A stretch of DNA of 10,692 bases from Bacteroidetes bacterium QS_8_68_15 (GCA_003023245.1 PXTR01000061.1:1-10692), one strand, 5' to 3'. Shown: positions 1 to 6,805, numbered from the stretch's first letter. The notes: generated from the sequence alone by a model not told the origin. Made by a program: numbers and translations.

Positions 1-67
1 GCCGTACAGAACGGCCGGCGCAAACCGAGTGCGCTCTCATGCCCCCGCGCCCTCGCCTCTTCTTGGC

Positions 68-937
68 TCATGCCTCTGAATCTGCTTCTTCCGCTTCGGA
101 GGACGCGCCCGCCTGCGCATACGCCGCCGAGAGGTCCTGGATAATTTCGTCGGACATGCCCATCGAGCTGAAGCCGCCGTCGTGGTAGAGGGTTTGCATC
201 GTGACCATGCGCGTGTAGTCCGAGAGGAGCGTCACGGCGTAGTCGGCGCAGCTCTGCTGGTCGGCGTTGCCGAGGGGGGCGGCGCGGTCGGCGAACTCGT
301 ACATCGCGTCGAAGCCCTCGATGCCTTTCCCGGCGAGGGTGCGCGTGGGACTCTGGCTGATGGCGTTGATGCGAATGCCTTGCTTGCCGAGGCGGTAGCC
401 GAAGGAGCGCACGATGCTTTCCAGCAGCGCCTTCGCGTCGCCCATTTCGCTGTATTTCGAGAAGATGCGCTGCGCCCCGATGTAGCTCATCGCGATGATG
501 GAGGCCCCTTCGGTGAGGGCGCCGGTTTGCAGGCCGTGCCGCACGATGCGGTGCAGGCTCGTGGCCGAAATGTCGAGCGTCTGCTCGTACCAGTTGTAGT
601 CGAGCTCCTCGTAGGGCTGGTCTTTGCGCACGTTCACCCCCATCCCGATGGAGTGGACGATGAAGTCGAGCGCGCCGATTTCTGCTTGCACGTCGTCGAA
701 CAGTTCTTCGAGGTCGTCGTCGGAGGTGGCGTCGGCCCAGAAGACGGGGCTGTCGGTGGCCTCGGCCAGCTCGTCCATCGCGCCGAGGCGGCGGGCGACG
801 GGCGCGTTCGACAGCGCGAAGCGCGCGCCCTCGCGGTCAGCGGCCTCGGCGATGGCCCAGGCGAGGGAGTGTTCGTTCATCGCGCCGAAGATGAGGCCGG
901 TCTTGCCGTCGAGGAGGCCGTGTCCGTCAGCAGTCAT
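68..937 (-). CDS. fabI: Enoyl-[acyl-carrier-protein] reductase (NADH), FabI type
   Basis: Catalyses the last step of each cycle of type II fatty-acid elongation, reducing trans-2-enoyl-ACP in the cytoplasm. The 289-residue protein is an atypical short-chain dehydrogenase. The nucleotide-binding segment GLIFGAMNEHSLAWAIA spans residues 14-30, followed by the HSIGMG strand at 95-100. The catalytic pattern is Tyr152-x9-Tyr162-x6-Lys169, the FabI spacing rather than the plain YxxxK of other SDRs. The loop ISQSPTRTLAG (193-203) replaces the ISAGPIRTLA of E. coli and is the form I associate with Bacteroidota FabI. The C-terminus is an Ala/Glu/Ser/Asp tail. I chose the ATG at 937 because homology begins there; an upstream in-frame start at 1072 would add 45 Arg/Ser-rich residues unlike the family. 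No Shine-Dalgarno sequence precedes it. It is divergent from the kinase-like gene. The family assignment is firm; the cofactor (NADH or NADPH) is inferred. Confidence 0.96.
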   Translation of the reverse strand: MTADGHGLLDGKTGLIFGAMNEHSLAWAIAEAADREGARFALSNAPVARRLGAMDELAEATDSPVFWADATSDDDLEELFDDVQAEIGALDFIVHSIGMGVNVRKDQPYEELDYNWYEQTLDISATSLHRIVRHGLQTGALTEGASIIAMSYIGAQRIFSKYSEMGDAKALLESIVRSFGYRLGKQGIRINAISQSPTRTLAGKGIEGFDAMYEFADRAAPLGNADQQSCADYAVTLLSDYTRMVTMQTLYHDGGFSSMGMSDEIIQDLSAAYAQAGASSEAEEADSEA

Positions 938-1242
938 GCGGAAGAAAGAAAGGTTCGCAGGGGAAAAAAGATAGGCCAGGGACGAGCAACGTAACCAAGC
1001 GACACGCCCGGATGCCACCGCGCATCGCTCGGAAGCGGGAAGAGGGAGAAGACGGGAAAACGGCGCCTGCAAACCGGGCGTCGTTTTTGCCTACTTTTTG
1101 CGTCCCCTCTGCTCGCCCTTCTCGGCCTCGCTCAGTGCCCTCACCCGGTTTCTTACTGCGCGACGGCGCCGTAAAAACGTAATATGCGAGAAGAAGTGAC
1201 GCGAACGAACTCATTTTTCATCCTTCCCGGTCTGCTGCTGAC
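938..1242. promoter_or_regulatory. Divergent spacer between fabI and the kinase-like gene
   Basis: This 305-base gap holds no credible gene. Reading toward fabI, TATCTTTT (966-973, minus strand) resembles the Bacteroidota -7 element TAnnTTTG apart from its last base. A TTG lies about 22 bases further upstream (996-998), so a fabI promoter here is plausible but unproven. Reading toward the kinase-like gene, TACTTTTTG (1092-1100) and TAATAT (1180-1185) are the only promoter-like runs, and neither has a convincing upstream partner. ACGGCGCCGT (1163-1172) is a perfect 10-bp palindrome of unknown meaning. Everything here is motif matching by eye. Confidence 0.3.
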
Positions 1243-2850
1243 ATGAGTGCTTCCGCCGGACCGTCGCGCCCTGCCGGGCTTCGCGTGCTGCTCGACTGGC
1301 TCCGCCCGTGGTTGGCGTACGACGACGATCTCGCGCCTCCGGTCTCTTCTGCTGCTGACGACGACCCCGACGGCAGCGACGAACGGCTCCGTGAGGAGGT
1401 GCGCCGGCGCCTGGCCGAGCGGCGCGCGACGACGTGCCACTGGCTCTTTCTCGTTCGCACCGGGTTGGCGCTGGGCATTGCCGGGTATCTCGCCGTCGGG
1501 GCGCTGGCGACCGGCGCTGCCTGGCCCGTGCGCGCGCTGCTGTTGACGACCGGCTACGCAGGGGGCAACGCTGTCGTGCGCTTCGGGGCGGGACGCGGTT
1601 GGCGGGGCGCGTCCTGGGCGTACGCGCTGCTCGACACGGGCCTGATGCTTTTCCTGTACGCCTTCTGGGGCGGGGCCTTCACGCCGCTTCTGGCCCCGAG
1701 TGTGGTGCTGGTGGGCTTGCTGGTGCTGCTGCTCCTGCCGTACACGCTGCTGGGCCACCCCTCGCTCAACGCCGCGCTCTCGATCGCCGTGCTGGGGACC
1801 GCTGCCGGGGTGCTGTACCTGTTTCCCGAGGTCGGGGCTCGGACGACCAGCGCCGCGGCGGAGACGCCCCTGCGCTCCTTTTTGCTGATGCAGTACCTCA
1901 GCATTGCCTGCCTGGTCAGCTGCCTGCTGGCGATGCGCCTGCGCCGCCGCCTCGTCGACTACAGCCGCGAGCTGCACCGCCGCCTCGAAGCGTCCCTCCA
2001 GGCTGAACTCGAAGAGGAGCGCCGCCGCCAGGTCGAGGTCGTCGGCCAGATCAAGCAGGACTTCATCACCGTGCTCTCCCATGAGCTGCGCAACCCCGTC
2101 GCCCCGCTCGTCTCCTCGCTCGAAGTGATAGAGGCCGACGCCCGGGAGGACCGCTGCAACCCGCCGCTCACCGACGTGGCGCTCAGCGCCGCCCGCGAGC
2201 TGCAGCGGCTGGTCAAAGACTACACGCAGCTGGCCAAGCTGCTGACTCATCCGCTCGAAGCGGGCGCGCACCGGAACGTGCCGCTGGCCCCGCTGGCCCG
2301 GGCGACGGCCGAGCGCCTCTCCGAACGCCTCGCCGAAGGCGACGGGGCGGCGCCGCTCCCTCGCTTCGACTTCGAGGCGCTCGACGACTGCGCCGTCGCC
2401 GGCGACCTGCCGCTGCTGCGTCACGCCATGCACGCGCTGCTGCGCCGCGCCGCCCACCACACCGCCGACGGCGGCGCCGTGACTGTGCGCGGCCTGCGCC
2501 CCGACGAGCAAGGGAAGACGGGATTCGCGGTGCACGACCCCGACAGCCACCTCAGCGCCGAGGCCGTCGCTGCGCTTGACGACCTGTTCGCCCCCTTCGA
2601 CGAACGGCTCTATTCGAAAAGCACGACGGGGCTGGAGCTGCTTTTGGCCCGGCATGCCCTGCACCGCCTGGGCGGACGCCTGAGCGTGGAAAGCGACCCC
2701 GACTGCGGCACCACCGTCTCGTGCTGGCTGCCGCCGGCTTCCCCCGAGCACGACTGGGCCGAACGAGAGCGCCTGCATGCCCCGCCGGCCGGCAACGTGC
2801 CCACCGCAAGGCGCTCTTTGGAGGCCGGCCCCCCACTCGCGGAGGGGTAA
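1243..2850 (+). CDS. Membrane histidine-kinase-like protein with degenerate ATP-binding domain
   Basis: The 535-residue protein resembles a two-component sensor kinase. A cytoplasmic N-terminus (1-65, acidic around 27-48) leads into five or six hydrophobic segments (about 68-90, 95-112, 126-145, 148-170, 176-195, 212-232). A charged Arg/Glu-rich probable coiled coil follows (232-270). The DHp domain is intact, with the H-box FITVLSHELRNPVAPLV and phospho-acceptor His280. The ATPase-like domain is recognisable but eroded. The N-box Asn is replaced in LLRRAAHHT (Arg402). G1 reads HDPDSHLS (431-438), with the Asp but neither glycine. The F-box (LFAPFD, 448-453) remains. G2 is TTGLELLLA (461-469), with one glycine of three. 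G3 ends in CGTT. The last 35 residues look unstructured. No response regulator gene is adjacent, so the partner is unknown. Family membership is clear, but autokinase activity is doubtful. The ATG at 1243 is the first in-frame start. Confidence 0.85.
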   Translation: MSASAGPSRPAGLRVLLDWLRPWLAYDDDLAPPVSSAADDDPDGSDERLREEVRRRLAERRATTCHWLFLVRTGLALGIAGYLAVGALATGAAWPVRALLLTTGYAGGNAVVRFGAGRGWRGASWAYALLDTGLMLFLYAFWGGAFTPLLAPSVVLVGLLVLLLLPYTLLGHPSLNAALSIAVLGTAAGVLYLFPEVGARTTSAAAETPLRSFLLMQYLSIACLVSCLLAMRLRRRLVDYSRELHRRLEASLQAELEEERRRQVEVVGQIKQDFITVLSHELRNPVAPLVSSLEVIEADAREDRCNPPLTDVALSAARELQRLVKDYTQLAKLLTHPLEAGAHRNVPLAPLARATAERLSERLAEGDGAAPLPRFDFEALDDCAVAGDLPLLRHAMHALLRRAAHHTADGGAVTVRGLRPDEQGKTGFAVHDPDSHLSAEAVAALDDLFAPFDERLYSKSTTGLELLLARHALHRLGGRLSVESDPDCGTTVSCWLPPASPEHDWAERERLHAPPAGNVPTARRSLEAGPPLAEG

Positions 2851-2855
2851 GAAAA

Positions 2856-2896
2856 AGCCGTCAGCCTTCAGCAGTCAGCTTGGCGGCTCGAAAGGC
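2856..2896 (+). repeat. AGCNNTC heptamer repeat with CTCGAAA tail (copy 1)
   Basis: Three units of seven bases, AGCCGTC, AGCCTTC and AGCAGTC (2856-2876), are followed by AGC, seven further bases, and CTCGAAAGGC (2887-2896). The first unit can pair with GGCGGCT (2882-2888) as a 7-bp stem with one G-U pair. The element fills most of the 61-base gap between the convergent kinase-like and suhB genes, starting six bases after the kinase-like stop codon. Copy 2 at 3884-3917 has the same order and spacing. The stem could act as a weak terminator, but there is no T run. Confidence 0.75.
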
Positions 2897-2911
2897 GGAA
2901 CGCCGACAACC

Positions 2912-3796
2912 TCACTCGCGCACGTGCTGCATCGGCGCGACGAGCGGCCGCATCGCGTCGTGGAGCGGGCCGCCGGAGGCGAGGATCTGCCCGCCGAAGA
3001 GCGCGCCGTCGCCTTCGGAAGCGGTCTCAGCCGGGGGGTGGCCGCGGTAGTCGGTGACGCGCCCGCCGGCTTCCTCGACCAGGAGCGTCCCGGCGGCTAC
3101 GTCCCAGGGGTGCAGGCCCGTTTCGAAGAACGCGCCGAAGCCGCCGGCGGCCACGCGCGCCAGATCGACGGAGGCGGCCCCCGCCCGGCGCACGCCCTGC
3201 GCGGCACGGATGATGTCTTGGAGGACGCCGGTGTAGTCGTCAAGGTGGTCGAACACGCGGTACGGAAAGCCCGTCGCCACGACCGCTTCGCTCATGTCTT
3301 GCGCCCGGTCCGTGGTGAGCGGCGCGCCGTCGCCGTAGGCCCCGCCGCCGCGCACGGCCGTGTAGAGCGCGCCGCCGGCCACCTCCAGCACCACGCCGAC
3401 GACGATCTCGGCCTCGTGCTGAAGGGCGATGCTCACCGCGTAGGGCGGCAGCGCGTGCATGAAGTTGGTCGTCCCGTCGATGGGGTCGATGATCCAGCGC
3501 GGCGTTCCGGAGGCCACGGGTCGGGCGTCGGCGGCGGGGTCGGCGTGTTCTTCGGCCAGCACGTCGTAGCCGGGGAACGCCTCGGTGAGATGATCCACGA
3601 TGACGGCCTGCGCGCGCTCGTCGGTTTCGGTGACGTAGTCGTTGGGAGCCTTGCAGCGGCGTCCGGCGGCGGTCCCGGCGCGGGCGCGGACGAGCGCGGC
3701 GGCGCGACGGGCGGCCTGCACGGCCGCGTCGCGTTCGCGGCGGAAGCGAGACGGCGAAGAAGCGTCGGTCGAACGAGCAGACGTGTTCGCGTTCAT
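2912..3796 (-). CDS. suhB: Inositol-1-monophosphatase family phosphatase (SuhB/IMPase-like)
   Basis: A Mg2+-dependent cytoplasmic phosphatase of the IMPase/FBPase/CysQ superfamily, most likely hydrolysing inositol 1-phosphate or a related sugar phosphate. The 294-residue length is slightly above the usual 260-270, owing to a Ser/Arg-rich N-terminal extension (about 1-20). Metal-binding motif A is WIIDPIDGTTNF (101-112), with Asp104, Asp107, Gly108 and Thr109. The preceding acidic ligands lie in AEEHAD (81-86), and NDYVTETDE (52-60) is the conserved substrate-side segment. Motif B is HPWDVAAGTLLVEEAGG (229-245), with Asp232. All catalytic residues appear present. The start at 3796 is the first ATG; a downstream start within the extension cannot be excluded. 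It is divergent from the lipoprotein gene and convergent with the kinase-like gene. Substrate preference among IMPase, NADP phosphatase, histidinol phosphatase and CysQ-like activity cannot be fixed from motifs alone. Confidence 0.92.
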   Translation of the reverse strand: MNANTSARSTDASSPSRFRRERDAAVQAARRAAALVRARAGTAAGRRCKAPNDYVTETDERAQAVIVDHLTEAFPGYDVLAEEHADPAADARPVASGTPRWIIDPIDGTTNFMHALPPYAVSIALQHEAEIVVGVVLEVAGGALYTAVRGGGAYGDGAPLTTDRAQDMSEAVVATGFPYRVFDHLDDYTGVLQDIIRAAQGVRRAGAASVDLARVAAGGFGAFFETGLHPWDVAAGTLLVEEAGGRVTDYRGHPPAETASEGDGALFGGQILASGGPLHDAMRPLVAPMQHVRE

Positions 3797-3883
3797 GCTG
3801 CTTCAGTTTCGGCGCAAAGCACGGTGAAAAAGAAGAGGGCGCCGGCCGCGCGCGTTCGTTCGAGAAACAAGGGGGCGGGCGGG

Positions 3884-3958
3884 GGCTTTCAGCCGTCAGC
3901 CGCTCGTCTCGAAAAGCACCGCAAGGGGATGACCTTCGGCCCCTGACCGCCGACGGCT
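3884..3958 (+). repeat. AGCNNTC heptamer repeat with CTCGAAA tail (copy 2) and inverted heptamers
   Basis: GGCTTTC (3884-3890), AGCCGTC (3891-3897) and AGC (3898-3900) are followed by seven bases and CTCGAAAAGC (3908-3917), the same architecture as the copy at 2856-2896. About 27 bases further on, the minus strand carries AGCCGTC (3958-3952) and GGCGGTC (3951-3945). The outer AGCCGTC/GACGGCT pair therefore forms a perfect 7-bp inverted repeat. The element lies in the 188-base divergent gap between suhB and the lipoprotein gene, ending 26 bases before the latter's ATG. Any promoter for that gene must overlap it or lie upstream. No convincing promoter was seen. Confidence 0.7.
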
Positions 3959-3984
3959 CGCCCCCTCCACTCGCGCACCGACGT

Positions 3985-4908
3985 ATGCCCCGACTGCTTG
4001 CCTGGACCCGCATTTCGCTGTCGTCGCTGCTGGCCGGACTCCTCCTCCTACTGGCCGACGGCGGATGCAGCGGCGAACCGGCGCAAGACGCGCGCTTGCA
4101 CGACTCCTCCGAGGCGGCGTTCCCCCGGCGCGCCGGGGGCGACCGGGCCTTCGCTGAAGCGTCCGGCACGCGCGAGGCGGCGCTCGAAACGCTCGGCGCG
4201 ATGAAACGCAGCGCCCTGCGCGGCGCGTTTGCCCCGCTCAAGCGCCTCGGCTACACGCGGCGCGTGCGCACCGAGCAACTGACCGGCGAGGGCGGCGGCG
4301 TCGAAGCCTTCGAGGAGCGGGTGGTGCGCTACGCGCCCGGCACGGGCGGCGGCGGCGCGGCGCGTGTGCTGGAGAGCGACTCGTCCGGCGCTTTCGCCTT
4401 CGGTGCGCTCGGGCGCTTTGCCGGCGGCGGAAGCGGCGAAGCGAAGGCGCCCTCCGCGAAGCTGGCCCGGCGGACGGTGCCGGAGGAGTTTCCGTTTCTC
4501 TCCGAGCGCAATCGCTACGCTTTTCAGTACCGCCGCCTGCCGGACACTACGCTGGCGAGCGGCCAGGCGCGGGTAGTGGCCGTGCGCGCCCGCCCTGGGG
4601 CGGAGAGCGAAAACCAGTCGATCCGATACGCGCGGCTCACCATCGACGCGGACACGCATCAGCTCGTGGTGCTGCGGATGCACCGCGTGCGGCGCTCGAT
4701 GCTGTTCGACGAGGACACGCGCCAGCTCATCCGGATTCGCCCGTTGCCGGGGCGTTCGTCTTCGGCGGCCCGCTCGGACTCGGGGGCGACCTGGGTCCCG
4801 GCGCAGACGCGCTTCGAGACGCAGATCGACGCGCCCCTGCGTCCGGCGCGACGGTTTCGGTCCACGGCTTCCTACTTCCAGTATCGCCGCGGGCGGCGTG
4901 GGACGTGA
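3985..4908 (+). CDS. Predicted lipoprotein or secreted protein of unknown function
   Basis: I do not recognise a characterised family. The 307-residue product starts with a signal-like segment: Arg3 and Arg9, a hydrophobic core from about 11 to 24, then ADGGC with Cys28. The Cys suggests a lipoprotein, although Asp at -3 makes a poor lipobox, so cleavage by signal peptidase I is also possible. Residues 30-165 are low-complexity and rich in Ala, Gly and Arg (for example a run of glycines near 121-124). The C-terminal part (168-300) looks folded. It alternates hydrophobic and charged residues in strand-like runs (FPFLSERNRYAFQYRRLP, YARLTIDADTHQLVVLRMH, SMLFDEDTRQLIRIRP, TWVPAQTRFETQI). This reads like a beta-rich periplasmic domain, loosely reminiscent of LolA-type lipoprotein carriers. 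That resemblance is only an impression. The ATG at 3985 directly precedes the signal-like segment. The protein is probably periplasmic or outer-membrane associated. Confidence 0.7.
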   Translation: MPRLLAWTRISLSSLLAGLLLLLADGGCSGEPAQDARLHDSSEAAFPRRAGGDRAFAEASGTREAALETLGAMKRSALRGAFAPLKRLGYTRRVRTEQLTGEGGGVEAFEERVVRYAPGTGGGGAARVLESDSSGAFAFGALGRFAGGGSGEAKAPSAKLARRTVPEEFPFLSERNRYAFQYRRLPDTTLASGQARVVAVRARPGAESENQSIRYARLTIDADTHQLVVLRMHRVRRSMLFDEDTRQLIRIRPLPGRSSSAARSDSGATWVPAQTRFETQIDAPLRPARRFRSTASYFQYRRGRRGT

Positions 4909-4919
4909 GGGGGCGGAAC

Positions 4920-4963
4920 GGGCTGTTGGCCGTTGGCTTTGCACCCCGAAGGGCCAGTAGCCC
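4920..4963. terminator. Hairpin of GGCNNTT heptamers after the lipoprotein gene
   Basis: The arms GGGCTGTTGGCC (4920-4931) and GGCCAGTAGCCC (4952-4963) pair over 12 bases, two of them G-U pairs in RNA, around a 20-base loop. The left arm belongs to a heptamer series, GGCTGTT, GGCCGTT, GGCTTTG (4921-4941). The hairpin begins 12 bases after the lipoprotein stop codon in a convergent gap, so a transcription-ending or mRNA-protecting role is plausible. No T run follows, so it is not a canonical intrinsic terminator. Confidence 0.5.
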
Positions 4964-5016
4964 AACGCATAGCCCCCCGCCTCACCCCGTTTGGCCGAGT
5001 TAGCGTCGCAATGACT

Positions 5017-5147
5017 GTCATCGCGAGCATCGAGCCGAAGGCGAGAGACGCGGCGATCTCCTTCGGAATGGCTGCCGGCCCGAGGGAGACGGCACACCAA
5101 GCGCACTTCCTTCGGGGCGCCGCGCTCCCTTCGGTCGCTCGCAGTGA
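5017..5147. mobile_element. 131-bp inverted-repeat (MITE-like) intergenic element
   Basis: The left end, GTCATCGCGAGC then GAGCCGAAGG and CGCGGCG (5018-5055), is matched in inverted orientation by the right end, CGCCGCG through CCTTCGG to GCTCGCAGTGA (5118-5147). About 30 bases align with two substitutions and a few small gaps. The interior contains a smaller TGCCG/CGGCA inverted pair and no ORF. Directly to the left, TCGCAATGAC (5006-5015) is a 9/10 inverted copy of the element's own first bases, as if a second copy once abutted it. It lies between convergent genes, 30 bases from the TPR gene's stop codon. A nonautonomous or palindromic dispersed repeat is the best reading. Its spread in the genome cannot be seen here. 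Confidence 0.55.
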
Positions 5148-5176
5148 GGTGGCGACATTGACTGCTCAAATGGGTA

Positions 5177-5878
5177 TCACTTCATCACGTCGCGCAGGTG
5201 CGGGTGGTCGATCAGGCGGCGCAGCAGTTCGTCCTCGCGGAGCGCCCGGGGGCGCAGGACGTCGCTTCGCAGGCCCCGCGCCAGCACGGCGGCGGCCTCG
5301 TCTGCGCGCTCGCGCTGGAGGAAGACGCGCGCCAGCTGCCGGTAGGCCGGGGCGGAGGTCGAGTCGAGCTGGAGGGCGACGCGCCCGAAGGCTTCCGCCT
5401 GGTCGAGGCGGTCGAGCAGCAGGGCGTTCCACGAGAGGCGCGCGTGCAACGCAGCGTCCTCGGCGGGGAGATGATCGGCGGCGGCGTCGAGTGCGCGGCG
5501 GGCCGCCTCGAAGTGGCTCAGCTCGCGCGCGGCCTCGGCGCGAAGCAGGTGCGCTTCGCCGTTTTTCGGAGCGAGGTCGGCGGCGCGCATGGCGTCATCG
5601 AACGCCTCAGCGGGGCGGCCCATCTTCAGAAGCACCCTGGCGCGCAACGTGCGCACCTCCGTATCCGTCGGCAGCGCGCGCAGGATGCGGTCGAGGCGCG
5701 CCTTGGCTTCCAGCAGGCTCGACCCGGTGCGCCAGGCCGTCCGCGCGCGGCGCAACTGGCGCTTGATCTCCGGTGAGCGCTCGACGTTTCTGGAGAAGGC
5801 GTCGGTCATGGCGAGTTCGTTTGCGGCGGCGACCGGACTGCGCCTGTTCTTGCGCCCGCGATCTTTGTCCGGCTTCAT
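5177..5878 (-). CDS. Tetratricopeptide-repeat (TPR) protein
   Basis: The 233-residue, Ala/Arg/Leu-rich protein has no signal peptide or membrane segment, so it is probably cytoplasmic. After a basic, poorly conserved N-terminus (1-30) and a half-repeat-like helix pair (about 39-69), four TPR units follow at about 73-105, 107-139, 143-173 and 176-206. They show the usual pattern of small residues, as in RARVLLKMGRPAEAFDDAMRAADLAP and RQLARVFLQRERADEAAAVLARGL. TPR arrays form scaffolds that bind other proteins; no partner is evident. I chose the ATG at 5878. An in-frame TTG at 5896 would add six residues and sits inside the AT-rich promoter-like gap, and an ATG at 5809 (MTDAFSRN) would remove 23 basic residues, so it remains possible. 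It is divergent from birA across 54 bases and convergent with the lipoprotein gene. The specific function is unknown. Confidence 0.85.
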   Translation of the reverse strand: MKPDKDRGRKNRRSPVAAANELAMTDAFSRNVERSPEIKRQLRRARTAWRTGSSLLEAKARLDRILRALPTDTEVRTLRARVLLKMGRPAEAFDDAMRAADLAPKNGEAHLLRAEAARELSHFEAARRALDAAADHLPAEDAALHARLSWNALLLDRLDQAEAFGRVALQLDSTSAPAYRQLARVFLQRERADEAAAVLARGLRSDVLRPRALREDELLRRLIDHPHLRDVMK

Positions 5879-5932
5879 CGGTAGCAACGATATCAAAGAT
5901 CATTATTATCAAAAATCATTCCGCGCTTTTCG
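5879..5932. promoter_or_regulatory. AT-rich divergent promoter region between the TPR gene and birA
   Basis: This 54-base gap is strikingly AT-rich in its middle (5888-5925) against a GC-rich background, and it is the only space for promoters of two divergent genes. TATTAT (5904-5909) matches five of six bases of a -10 box on the plus strand. On the minus strand, TTTTTG and TATCGTTG lie 17 bases apart, approximating the Bacteroidota -33 TTTG / -7 TAnnTTTG pair, although that would leave a very short leader. The promoter location is likely; the exact boxes are not secure. Confidence 0.5.
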
Positions 5933-6805
5933 ATGAATGCGCCGCGTCCAGCCACCCCCTTCTCGCGCGCCGTACGCGAGCGCCTGCGCACGCGCTGCCT
6001 GGGCCGCCCGATGGAAGGGCACGCCCGCCTCGGGTCCACCAACGAGCGCGCCCTCGCGTGGGCCGCCGACGGGGGGGCGCCCGAAGGCGCCGTCGTCACT
6101 GCGGAGGAGCAGACCGCCGGCCGCGGGCGCCACGGGCGACGCTGGCACGCCCAGCCGGGGCAGAACCTGACGTTCTCGGTCGTGCTCCGTCCCGCGGCAG
6201 CGTCGGCGGACCGGGCGGCGCTCCCGCCGAATCGCTTCGGGCTGCTCGGGCCGGCCGGCGGGCTGGCCGCCTGCGAAGCGGTCGCCGACGTGCTCGGTAC
6301 GGACGGCGACTCGCCCGCGCCGGTGCTCAAGTGGCCCAACGACGTGATGATCGGCGGCGCCAAGTGCTGCGGCGTTCTTTTGGAGACCCCCGCCGCCGCC
6401 TCGAAGCGGGCGCCCGTCGTGCTGGGCGTCGGCCTCAACGTCAACCAGCGCGCCTTTCCGGGCGTTCACTCCAAACGCGACCCGAGACGCCCCGCGCCGA
6501 CTTCGCTGGCCCAGGTCGCCGGGCGTCCCGTCGAGCGCGCCGCGCTGCTGGCGCAGATCCTCCGTCGCCTCGAAGCGCGCTACGATTCACTCTTCGACGA
6601 GACGGGTCGCGCGGCGGTGCGCGCCGCCTACGAGACGCACCTGACTGCTCTCGGCGAACGCGTGACCGTCGAGCGTTTCTGCTCCGGCGAGCGCCTCGGC
6701 GGCGTCTTCGAGGGCCTCGCCCCCGACGGCGCGATGCGCCTGCGCACGGCCGACGGCGAGGAGCACGTCTTGCACGCCGGTGACGTGACGAGGAGGAGCG
6801 AGTGA
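5933..6805 (+). CDS. birA: Biotin--[acetyl-CoA-carboxylase] ligase (monofunctional BirA)
   Basis: Activates biotin with ATP to biotinyl-AMP and transfers it to the biotin carrier subunit of acetyl-CoA carboxylase in the cytoplasm. The 290-residue protein lacks the N-terminal winged-helix DNA-binding domain of E. coli BirA, so it is a class I ligase and should not be a repressor. The visible motifs are GSTNERA (34-40), the ATP/biotin loop AEEQTAGRGRHGRRW (57-71), KWPNDVMIGGAKCCGVLLE (133-151) with Lys133, Asp137 and Lys144, and GVGLNVN (165-171). The C-terminal SH3-like domain (about 240-288) ends in the expected LRTADGEEHVLHAGDV run. The KCCG in place of the common KLxG pattern is a small oddity. 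The ATG at 5933 is the first start and has no Shine-Dalgarno sequence. coaX follows 61 bases downstream on the same strand, an arrangement common in Bacteroidota, so co-transcription is likely. Confidence 0.95.
   Translation: MNAPRPATPFSRAVRERLRTRCLGRPMEGHARLGSTNERALAWAADGGAPEGAVVTAEEQTAGRGRHGRRWHAQPGQNLTFSVVLRPAAASADRAALPPNRFGLLGPAGGLAACEAVADVLGTDGDSPAPVLKWPNDVMIGGAKCCGVLLETPAAASKRAPVVLGVGLNVNQRAFPGVHSKRDPRRPAPTSLAQVAGRPVERAALLAQILRRLEARYDSLFDETGRAAVRAAYETHLTALGERVTVERFCSGERLGGVFEGLAPDGAMRLRTADGEEHVLHAGDVTRRSE

Noticed and set aside
1..15. GCCG/CGGC hairpin downstream of fabI as its terminator
   Set aside because: It has only four base pairs, no T run, and is cut by the window edge, so it cannot be supported.
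938..1072. Upstream in-frame start that would lengthen FabI by 45 residues
   Set aside because: The extra residues do not resemble the family, whose homology begins at the ATG at 937, and they overlap the likely promoter.
1153..2778. Long minus-strand reading frame of 541 codons opposite the kinase-like gene
   Set aside because: It is rich in Gln, Arg and Gly without domains and mirrors a gene with clear family motifs; it is a by-product of high GC content.
2856..3917. The spaced heptamer arrays as a CRISPR array
   Set aside because: The units are seven bases and contiguous, with no long repeats, no regular unique spacers and no cas genes nearby.
2777..3946. Plus-strand frame of 389 codons opposite suhB
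   Set aside because: It has no recognisable motif, while the opposite strand carries an intact phosphatase with both metal-binding motifs.
4048..5169. Minus-strand frame of 373 codons opposite the lipoprotein gene and the repeat element
   Set aside because: Its product is Arg/Ala-rich low complexity and it runs through the intergenic inverted repeat, which a real gene would be unlikely to do.
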